Positions 5,786 through 10,891 of a DNA stretch of 10,891 bases are shown one piece after another. Both the position numbers and the translations under genes were made by a program. The notes below the pieces were generated by a model that ran no database searches, was not told the DNA's origin, and saw nothing but the letters and a program-made list of their open reading frames with translations. Numbering within the stretch: position 1 is the stretch's first letter; every line of letters starts with the position of its first letter. The DNA lies in contig JAJRTK010000330.1 of NCBI GenBank assembly GCA_024278345.1, positions 1-10,891 of the forward strand, read 5' to 3'. The DNA comes from a bacterium. Lineage in GTDB: Bacteria > CSSED10-310 > JAJRTK01.

Positions 5786-6983
5786 CGTCCACCAAACGCC
5801 AGCGGGAGATGAGATACCGGTCGATATGATGACGATCCAGATGGGTCCGTCCCATCCCGCCATGCACGGGGTGGTCCGCATCGATCTGAAACTCGATGGG
5901 GAGACGGTTGTGGACTCCGACGTCCACATCGGTTACATGCATCGCGGTTTTGAAAAGATGTCGGAGCTCAGCACCTACAATCAGGTGTTGCCCTACACGG
6001 ATCGGCTGAATTACGTCTCTCCGCTCATCAACAACGTGGGCTACGTGTTGGCGGTGGAGAAGCTGCTGGATCTGGAAGTGCCGCGCCGCTGCCAGTATCT
6101 CCGGGTCATCGTGAGCGAAATAAGCCGCATCAGCGACCACCTGACCTGCCTTGCGGCCATGGCGATGGAGCTGGGTGCCTTTACGGTTTTTCTTTGGTTC
6201 ATCAAGGCCAGGGAGTATCTTTGGGATCTCATCGAGGAAGTGACCGGGGCTCGCCTCACTACGAGCTATACCCGTATAGGCGGCGTCGCTCACGACCTGC
6301 CGAAAGGGTTTGCCGGCCAGCTTTCCAAGGCACTCAAGGACACGGCGGACTGCATCGACGAGGTGGATGGGCTGCTGTCGAAGAACCGGATCTTCTACGA
6401 CCGGACCCGGAATGTCGGGGTGGTTTCCAGGGATCGGGCCTTGAGCCATGGTTGGACCGGCCCCTGCCTGCGGGCGGCTGGGGAAGCGTACGACGTGCGA
6501 AAAGCAGTGCCCTATTCGGCCTACGATGAGCTGGACTTCGAGATCCCAACTTGTAAGGAGGGGGACGCCTATGCGCGTTACGCCGTCCGGATGGAGGAGA
6601 TGCGCCAGTCCATCCGCATTCTGAAGCAAGCAATGGCCGGGCTACCGGAAGGTGAGGTGCGGGTGGGCGATCACCGGGTGACGCTGCCTGAGAAAGAGCA
6701 AGTCTATCACAGCATCGAAGGCTTGATGAACCACTTCAAGCTCATCATCGAGGGAGTCCGAGTGCCGCCAGGAGAAGCTTACCATGCCGTGGAAGGCGCC
6801 AACGGCGAGTTGGGTTTCTACATTGTCGCTGACGGCACGGGCAAGCCCTATCGCTGCCATGCCCGATCACCGGGTTTGGCTCTGGCTCAAGGGTTGTCGC
6901 CCACCATCAACGGCTCGATGCTCGCCGACATCATTCCCGTGTTTGGATCTCTGAACTACATCGCCGGTGAAGTGGAGCGTTGA
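5754..6983 (+). CDS. nuoD: NADH-quinone oxidoreductase subunit D (quinone-site subunit)
   Basis: A 409-residue homologue of the 49-kDa / Nqo4 subunit, related to the large subunit of NiFe hydrogenases. It forms the quinone pocket together with NuoB. The quinone-site residues are visible: the GPSHPAMHG loop with His34 and His38, and Tyr87 in DRLNY; His38 and Tyr87 are the known headgroup ligands in Nqo4. IGYMHRGFEKM, LEVPRRCQYLRVIVSEISR, TRIGGVAHDLP and a GPCLRAAG loop are family-typical. The C-terminus reads SLNYIAGEVER where most homologues have SLDxxxGExDR, a conservative variation. The open frame extends upstream to 5469, but homology starts only after the ATG at 5754, which has GGGGA five bases ahead. 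It overlaps nuoC by 32 bp. Confidence 0.97.
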   Translation: MLEIVENRQPDVHQTPAGDEIPVDMMTIQMGPSHPAMHGVVRIDLKLDGETVVDSDVHIGYMHRGFEKMSELSTYNQVLPYTDRLNYVSPLINNVGYVLAVEKLLDLEVPRRCQYLRVIVSEISRISDHLTCLAAMAMELGAFTVFLWFIKAREYLWDLIEEVTGARLTTSYTRIGGVAHDLPKGFAGQLSKALKDTADCIDEVDGLLSKNRIFYDRTRNVGVVSRDRALSHGWTGPCLRAAGEAYDVRKAVPYSAYDELDFEIPTCKEGDAYARYAVRMEEMRQSIRILKQAMAGLPEGEVRVGDHRVTLPEKEQVYHSIEGLMNHFKLIIEGVRVPPGEAYHAVEGANGELGFYIVADGTGKPYRCHARSPGLALAQGLSPTINGSMLADIIPVFGSLNYIAGEVER

Positions 6984-7133
6984 CCAACCATCGGAGACCC
7001 GCAATGCCGGGCGTTGTGGGGTTCGCCACGATAGAAAGGCCGACAGCGGCCCACGGGCGGGGTGGATTCCGCCAGGCCCACAAGCGCTGAGCTGGACAAG
7101 AACCCAAGACAAGTCAACACGAGATTATCCGCC
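6984..7133 (+). other. 150-bp nuoD-nuoG spacer where nuoE and nuoF would be expected
   Basis: In most bacteria with this gene order nuoE and nuoF lie between D and G. Here the spacer is only 150 bp and shows no thioredoxin-like [2Fe-2S] or FMN/NADH-binding remnant. It contains a 28-codon ORF (7004-7090, starting MPGVVGFATIERP) with GGAG eight bases before its ATG. The product resembles nothing I know and may be chance. No promoter or terminator is evident, so G-H-I are probably transcribed with A-D. Confidence 0.7.
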
Positions 7134-8825
7134 ATGGCTGACGAGCTCTGCAAGCTGAAAATCAACGGGAAAGAAATCAGTGCCCCGGCGGGGACGAGCA
7201 TCCTGGAAGCCGCTCGCCAGAACGGAGTCCTGATCCCACATTTCTGCTACCACCCCTATCTGTCCGTGGCCGGCAGTTGCCGGATGTGCCAGGTGGAAAT
7301 CGAAGGCACGCCCAAGCTCCAGATATCGTGTGCGACGCCGATCCGGGAAGGGATGAATGTTCTGACCGAGAGCGACCGGGTTCAAAAAGCTCGCCACGGC
7401 GTGCTGGAAATGCTTCTTTTGAATCACCCGGTGGACTGCCCGGTTTGCGACCAGGCAGGCGAATGCGCTCTTCAAGATTACTATATGAAGCACGCCATGT
7501 ACGAGAGCCGCTTCGACTTCCAAAAGAAGAAGGCGCAAAAGGTTACGGAGATCGGACCTCATCTGTTTCTGGACCAGGAGCGCTGCGTGCTCTGCACTCG
7601 GTGCGTCCGGTTTTGTGAGGAGATCACTCACACCAACGAGCTCGTGGTCCGTGGCCGCGGCTATCACAACGTCATCACCACCTTCCTTGGAGCCAGCCTG
7701 GACAATCCCTATTCGGGGAACGTCGTGGACATTTGCCCCGTGGGCGCCTTGCTGTCGAAAGATTTCCGGTTCCAGTCTCGAATCTGGTTTTTGGAAGAAA
7801 CATCCTCGGTGTGTCCGGGCTGTTCGCGAGGCTGCAACATCCGCATCGGCGCACGGCAGGATCGGATTTATCGGCTGATCCCGCGGGAGCACTCCGAAGT
7901 CAACGCTGCTTGGATGTGCGACGACGGGCGTTTCGGCTTTGGTTTCGTCCACGACAAGAGCCGCCGGAGCCAGCCGACGATTCGGAACGACGAGGGCGAG
8001 CTGGAACCGACGACCTGGCCCCTGGCCCTGGCAGCCATCGCCGAGAAACTGCAAGAGACCGTAGCTGGCGAGGGCAAAATCGCTTTCCTGGGTTCCGCCC
8101 AATCGAGCTGCGAGACGCTCTATCTTCTGAAGCGCCTTGCCGCGGAGGTCTTGCCTGGAAGCGACCTCTTCTTTGGGCAAAGCCGGTTGGGAACCACGGG
8201 ATCGGACCGCCATGACGAGTTTCTGGAGGAAGCCGACAAGAACCCCAACACCAGGGGCGCTTTGGAATTGGGCCTCACCGGCGGCGGCGCTGAAGCCATC
8301 GAGCCCTTGAAAGAGGCTCTTGTCGAAGGTAAAATTCAGGCCCTCGTTTGTGTGGATCTCGACCCCATGGCGGAGTTTGGCGAAGACTGGAAACCGTTGC
8401 TAGAGCAAGTGGGAGTTCTGGTTCTCCTGGGTTGGAATCACTCCGAGGCCGACAGCATGGCCTCAGCCCTTCTGCCCTTGAGCACCTTTGCGGAACACGA
8501 GGGAACCTTCGTGAATTCCGCGGGCCGCGTCCAGCGCTTCCGCGCCGCGATCCCGCCCCAAGACGATTCGAAGCCCGGCTGGCAGGCACTCTCTCTTTTG
8601 GCCAGTAGCCTTGGTTCCCCCTGGCCGTACAAGTCGTCGGCTCGGGTTTTTGAATCCCTGGCAACGGATCGGCCGGCATTTTCATCCATGAACTACAAGA
8701 GCCTCGGCGACCACGGTCTTCTCCTTGTGGAGGAGGCCACGACGACTCCGGCTGAAGAGCCGGAAAATCGGCGGGCGTTCAGCGCCAAGCAGTGGTCCTG
8801 GGAAAGAAGACGACCCTGGGAGTAG
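7134..8825 (+). CDS. nuoG: NADH-quinone oxidoreductase subunit G (short form)
   Basis: A 563-residue Fe-S subunit that carries electrons from NuoEF toward NuoI. Domains in order: an N-terminal [2Fe-2S] ferredoxin (N1b: Cys38, 49, 52, 66); the N3 site with His98, Cys102, 105, 111 in HPVDCPVCDQAGEC; a [4Fe-4S] site with Cys151, 154, 157 and Cys201; and a further CPGCSRGC motif (Cys227, 230, 234, plus Cys262), which matches the optional N7 cluster. The rest is a reduced molybdopterin-oxidoreductase-like region ending with the recognisable STFAEHEGTFVNSAGRVQRF. E. coli NuoG has about 900 residues, so this is short and lacks much of the Mo-enzyme-like domain. The start at 7134 is chosen because the ferredoxin fold begins at MADELCKLKINGKE; an earlier GTG at 7062 has no homology. 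The ribosome site is weak. The stop is four bases before nuoH. Confidence 0.95.
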   Translation: MADELCKLKINGKEISAPAGTSILEAARQNGVLIPHFCYHPYLSVAGSCRMCQVEIEGTPKLQISCATPIREGMNVLTESDRVQKARHGVLEMLLLNHPVDCPVCDQAGECALQDYYMKHAMYESRFDFQKKKAQKVTEIGPHLFLDQERCVLCTRCVRFCEEITHTNELVVRGRGYHNVITTFLGASLDNPYSGNVVDICPVGALLSKDFRFQSRIWFLEETSSVCPGCSRGCNIRIGARQDRIYRLIPREHSEVNAAWMCDDGRFGFGFVHDKSRRSQPTIRNDEGELEPTTWPLALAAIAEKLQETVAGEGKIAFLGSAQSSCETLYLLKRLAAEVLPGSDLFFGQSRLGTTGSDRHDEFLEEADKNPNTRGALELGLTGGGAEAIEPLKEALVEGKIQALVCVDLDPMAEFGEDWKPLLEQVGVLVLLGWNHSEADSMASALLPLSTFAEHEGTFVNSAGRVQRFRAAIPPQDDSKPGWQALSLLASSLGSPWPYKSSARVFESLATDRPAFSSMNYKSLGDHGLLLVEEATTTPAEEPENRRAFSAKQWSWERRRPWE

Positions 8826-8829
8826 CTCC

Positions 8830-9924
8830 ATGCTAGATCTGCTCATCGTGCTCGGCAAGATCGCGATCCTCGTAGGCTGCCTGCTGGGAGGCGCGGCCTT
8901 TCTTACTTGGGTTGAGCGGAAACAATCCGCGGCCATGCAAGACCGGATCGGTCCGAACCGTGCCGATATCTTTGGATTCACGCTTTGGGGACTGTTTCAT
9001 CCCATCGCCGATGGCATCAAGATGTTGGTGAAGGAAGACTTACGGCCAAGGTTCGCCGATCCTTACATCTTCCCCATCGCCCCGCTCCTTGCTTTTTTTC
9101 CGGCCATGGTGGCCTTCGCGGTCATCCCTTGGGGCGGAACCCTCAAGTTTGGCGCGGAGCCGGATCTTCTTCTGATCCCTCTGCAACTGGCCGATCTGAA
9201 CGTGGGAATCCTCTTCATCTTCGCCGTCGCCTCCATCTCCGTCTACGGAGTCATTCTTGGAGGATGGTCGTCAGCCAACAAGTGGTCGCTCCTTGGAGGG
9301 ATGCGCGGTGCATCTCAGATGCTGTCGTATGAAGTGAGCATGGGCCTTTCGGCCATGGGCATTTTCATGATTTACGAAACGATGAGCTTGGCCAAAATCG
9401 CCCAGGCCCAAGGCGACCTGTTTTTCGGTTTCATTCCGGCGTGGGGAATCGTCCTGCAGCCCGCGGCCTTCGTGCTCTTCATGGTGGCGGCCATCGCCGA
9501 AACGAAGCGCGTTCCCTTCGACCTGCCGGAGAGCGAATCGGAGCTCATCGCCGGATATTTCCTGGAATATAGCGGCATGAAGTTCGGCCTGTTCTTCATG
9601 GGCGAGTTTATCGAGATCATTGTTGCGGGCTCCATCATTACGACCCTCTTCCTTGGCAGCTATCAGATCCCCTACCTTGGGCCAGAAGGTCTTCAAATCC
9701 CGGGGCTGGAGCTTTGGGCAATGGGCCCCAATTTCATTGCCATCCTTCAATGCATGGCCTTCCTGGTCAAGACGGCGGCCATGGTCTTTTTGCTCCAGTC
9801 CATCCGATGGACGCTTCCCCGCTTTCGCTACGACCAACTGATGAAGCTCGGGTGGAAGGTCCTCTTCCCCCTCGCCATTGCCAACCTCTTGGTAACTGCG
9901 ATTCTTTGCCTACTCCTTACCTGA
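8830..9924 (+). CDS. nuoH: NADH-quinone oxidoreductase subunit H
   Basis: A 364-residue membrane subunit (ND1 homologue) with about eight or nine transmembrane helices that anchors the peripheral arm and forms part of the quinone tunnel. Diagnostic stretches: WVERKQSAAMQDRIGPNRAD near the N-terminus, GWSSANKWSLLGGMRGASQM with a following SYE in the middle, the acidic loop AIAETKRVPFDLPESESELI with GYFLEYSGMKF, and near the C-terminus the RFRYDQLMKLGWK motif that closes most NuoH proteins. The start at 8830 lies four bases after the nuoG stop with GGGAG seven bases upstream; the longer open frame back to 8725 is nuoG overlap and has no NuoH character. Length and order are normal. Confidence 0.97.
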   Translation: MLDLLIVLGKIAILVGCLLGGAAFLTWVERKQSAAMQDRIGPNRADIFGFTLWGLFHPIADGIKMLVKEDLRPRFADPYIFPIAPLLAFFPAMVAFAVIPWGGTLKFGAEPDLLLIPLQLADLNVGILFIFAVASISVYGVILGGWSSANKWSLLGGMRGASQMLSYEVSMGLSAMGIFMIYETMSLAKIAQAQGDLFFGFIPAWGIVLQPAAFVLFMVAAIAETKRVPFDLPESESELIAGYFLEYSGMKFGLFFMGEFIEIIVAGSIITTLFLGSYQIPYLGPEGLQIPGLELWAMGPNFIAILQCMAFLVKTAAMVFLLQSIRWTLPRFRYDQLMKLGWKVLFPLAIANLLVTAILCLLLT

Positions 9925-9952
9925 TCCCGTGCCCCTCGAGAGGACTTTCGCC

Positions 9953-10477
9953 ATGTCAGCCCAACAGCAAGACCAGGACCTGACGTTTGCCCAACGGATC
10001 TATCTGCCGGAAGTCATTGCGGGGCTCAAGATCACGCTCCGCCACTTCTTCCGAAACGTTTTTGGGAAGCGGGACGTCGTCACCATCCAATACCCCGAAC
10101 AAAAACGCCATGTCTCGGAACGGTGGAGAGGCCGTCACCGCCTGACGCTTCGCGCCGACGGCACGCCTCGCTGTACCGCATGCTTTCTGTGCTCCACTTC
10201 TTGCCCTTCGCGGTGTATCCACATCATCGCCGAGGAGCACCCGGATCCCACTATTGAAAAAAGACCCGCCCGCTTCGAGATCGATCTTCTCAAGTGCGTC
10301 TTTTGCGGTCTCTGCGTCGAAGCCTGTCCCTGCAACGCCCTCAAAATGGACAGCGGCATCTACGCCCTGAGCGGCTTTTCTCGCCAGGACTTCCACCTGA
10401 ACATGGAAGAGCTGCTCATGGGGAATCCCGCCGATGGTCCACCGTCGTCCGGCGGGCCGGCCAAGGTGGTTCTTTAG
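9953..10477 (+). CDS. nuoI: NADH-quinone oxidoreductase subunit I (two [4Fe-4S] clusters)
   Basis: A 174-residue ferredoxin-like subunit carrying clusters N6a and N6b, which pass electrons from NuoG to N2 in NuoB. Two classical CxxCxxCxxxCP motifs are visible: Cys74, 77, 80, 84 and Cys115, 118, 121, 125. Each is followed by an extra cysteine (Cys88, Cys127) that is not a standard ligand. The amphipathic N-terminal region (16-50) precedes the YPEQK and RHRLTLRADG segments typical of NuoI. The ATG at 9953 has GAGAGGA nine bases upstream and is preferred to an in-frame GTG at 9929. The C-terminal tail is Gly/Pro/Ser-rich. It is the last gene of the unit: a terminator-like hairpin follows 12 bp after the stop and nuoJ is not adjacent. 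Confidence 0.96.
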   Translation: MSAQQQDQDLTFAQRIYLPEVIAGLKITLRHFFRNVFGKRDVVTIQYPEQKRHVSERWRGRHRLTLRADGTPRCTACFLCSTSCPSRCIHIIAEEHPDPTIEKRPARFEIDLLKCVFCGLCVEACPCNALKMDSGIYALSGFSRQDFHLNMEELLMGNPADGPPSSGGPAKVVL

Positions 10478-10489
10478 GCCTTAGGCCAG

Positions 10490-10537
10490 GGGAACCCGTT
10501 GCAACATGCGGGCAACGGGATCCCAGCCCACTTTTTT
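10490..10537 (+). terminator. Intrinsic terminator candidate after nuoI
   Basis: CCCGTTGC (10495-10502) pairs perfectly with GCAACGGG (10512-10519). The stem extends, past one A-A mismatch, with GGGA (10490-10493) and TCCC (10521-10524), giving 12 pairs around a nine-base loop. Six T follow at 10532-10537 after seven bases, with a longer T-rich stretch just beyond. The stem is strong and well placed at 12 bp past the nuoI stop; the gap before the T-tract is slightly long. Confidence 0.7.
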
Positions 10538-10641
10538 GTACGCTACGCGTTTTCCTTTTTTTTCTGTTCTGTCCCGCCTTGCGTGGATACCCGAGCGGAG
10601 CCATCCCGGCTGGCGGACCACGACCTCCCCCCTCCTCCACT

Positions 10642-10749
10642 AGACAAAAAAGCGTTGTCTCTTACTACATTTTGTAGAAGAAAATGACGCCAACTTTCGT
10701 CATAAATTGGTACAATAGTTCTAGCGCCTCATTGGAATCACCCTTCCAA
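10642..10749. repeat. Cluster of short inverted repeats (four 6-bp dyads)
   Basis: Perfect 6-bp dyads with 6-8 base loops occur in series: AGACAA/TTGTCT (10642-10660), CATTTT/AAAATG (10668-10686), ATGACG/CGTCAT (10684-10703, overlapping the previous one as an alternative pairing) and TTGGAA/TTCCAA (10732-10749). They flank the promoter-like sequence at 10708-10716 and could be operators or RNA hairpins. Confidence 0.55.
10708..10716 (+). promoter_or_regulatory. Extended -10-type promoter candidate
   Basis: TGGTACAAT matches the extended -10 form TGn-TATAAT with one difference. No good -35 is present, as is allowed for extended -10 promoters. An ATGACG/CGTCAT dyad ends five bases upstream. 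It could drive a gene or small RNA to the right of the window. Confidence 0.4.
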
Positions 10750-10829
10750 GGAGACCTATCAGATTCGGTTGACAACTTCACCGCTGGGGCGGGCCTCCTT
10801 CCCGGCTCCGTGCAGCCCGGAGGGCGCTA

Positions 10830-10848
10830 CACCGGCAAGATGCCGGTG
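10830..10848. repeat. REP-like palindrome (CACCGGCA-AGA-TGCCGGTG)
   Basis: A perfect 8-bp stem with a three-base loop lies in intergenic DNA, preceded by a GC-rich stretch with CTCC/GGAG. Read in one + frame it gives TGKMPVP, a peptide I recall from many spurious small ORFs in Verrucomicrobiota and Planctomycetota genomes, which suggests a dispersed extragenic repeat. Only one copy is in this window, so its repeat status is inferred. Confidence 0.5.
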
Positions 10849-10891
10849 CCACCGTTTCGGCGAAGAAAATTGTAAAGCAAAAACACGACAA

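Larger units (their letters stand above)
10538..10891. other. Gene-free region at the right edge
   Basis: No convincing protein is encoded in these 354 bases. Open frames here are short, lack ribosome sites and resemble nothing known. The last (10684-10875) translates through a REP-like palindrome and ends in a basic tail. The stretch holds T-rich DNA after the terminator, a series of short inverted repeats, an extended -10-like promoter and the palindrome near 10830-10848. Confidence 0.6.

Noticed and set aside
5757-6629. 290-codon open frame antisense to nuoD
   Set aside because: Opposite the conserved quinone-site and core region of nuoD; composition is that of a shadow frame.
7125-8213. 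362-codon open frame antisense to nuoG
   Set aside because: Lies wholly opposite conserved Fe-S motifs of nuoG; long antisense frames are expected in GC-rich coding DNA.
10769-10774. TTGACA as a possible -35 box
   Set aside because: The bases 16-18 further downstream are GC-rich (GCCTCC) with no -10-like sequence.
10684-10875. 63-codon + strand ORF at the right edge
   Set aside because: No good ribosome site, passes through the REP-like palindrome and a dyad tract, and the product has no recognisable features.

Overview
This window looks like a piece of a moderately GC-rich bacterial chromosome. Its main content is a NADH-quinone oxidoreductase (complex I) cluster in the order nuoA-B-C-D-G-H-I, all on the + strand. 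The lineage cannot be fixed from the sequence alone. The fused membrane/spermidine-synthase-like gene, the A-type Fe-S carrier next to an FmdB zinc ribbon, and a short palindrome near the right edge that translates to 'TGKMPVP' remind me of Verrucomicrobiota or Planctomycetota, possibly an acidophilic methylacidiphilum-type verrucomicrobium. That placement is low-confidence inference.

Left part (1-1383): the C-terminal 200 residues of an alpha/beta-hydrolase-fold protein, whose nucleophile position reads Gly instead of Ser, run into the window from the left. A two-gene minus-strand operon converges on it: an ErpA/IscA-type Fe-S carrier (854-1177) followed by a small FmdB-family zinc ribbon (633-845). 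A divergent intergenic stretch of about 200 bp separates that operon from the next gene.

Middle (1384-4323): one long + strand gene encodes an 802-residue protein with an N-terminal multi-pass membrane half and a C-terminal SAM-binding spermidine-synthase-like half. A spacer of about 530 bp follows. It holds a perfect 20-bp GC palindrome followed by a T-tract, a 24-bp tandem duplication, and a near-consensus sigma70-type promoter (TTGACA, 17 bp, TATAAA) that most likely drives the nuo genes.

Right part (4324-10477): nuoA, B, C, D, G, H and I. They supply two membrane subunits (A, H), the quinone-site and connecting-arm subunits (B, C, D, I) and the large Fe-S subunit G. The NADH/FMN-binding subunits nuoE and nuoF, normally between D and G, are absent: only 150 bp separate D and G. 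After nuoI there is a good candidate intrinsic terminator, so nuoJ-N are not directly attached either. Complex I in this organism must therefore be encoded at more than one locus, or have an altered electron-input module.

Right edge (10478-10891): no convincing gene. It contains the terminator, a run of short dyads, an extended -10-like promoter and a REP-like palindrome. I found no tRNA, rRNA, CRISPR array, transposase or toxin-antitoxin gene. The window is mostly housekeeping, and its unusual points are the gapped nuo cluster, two proteins lacking expected catalytic residues, and the structured intergenic DNA.
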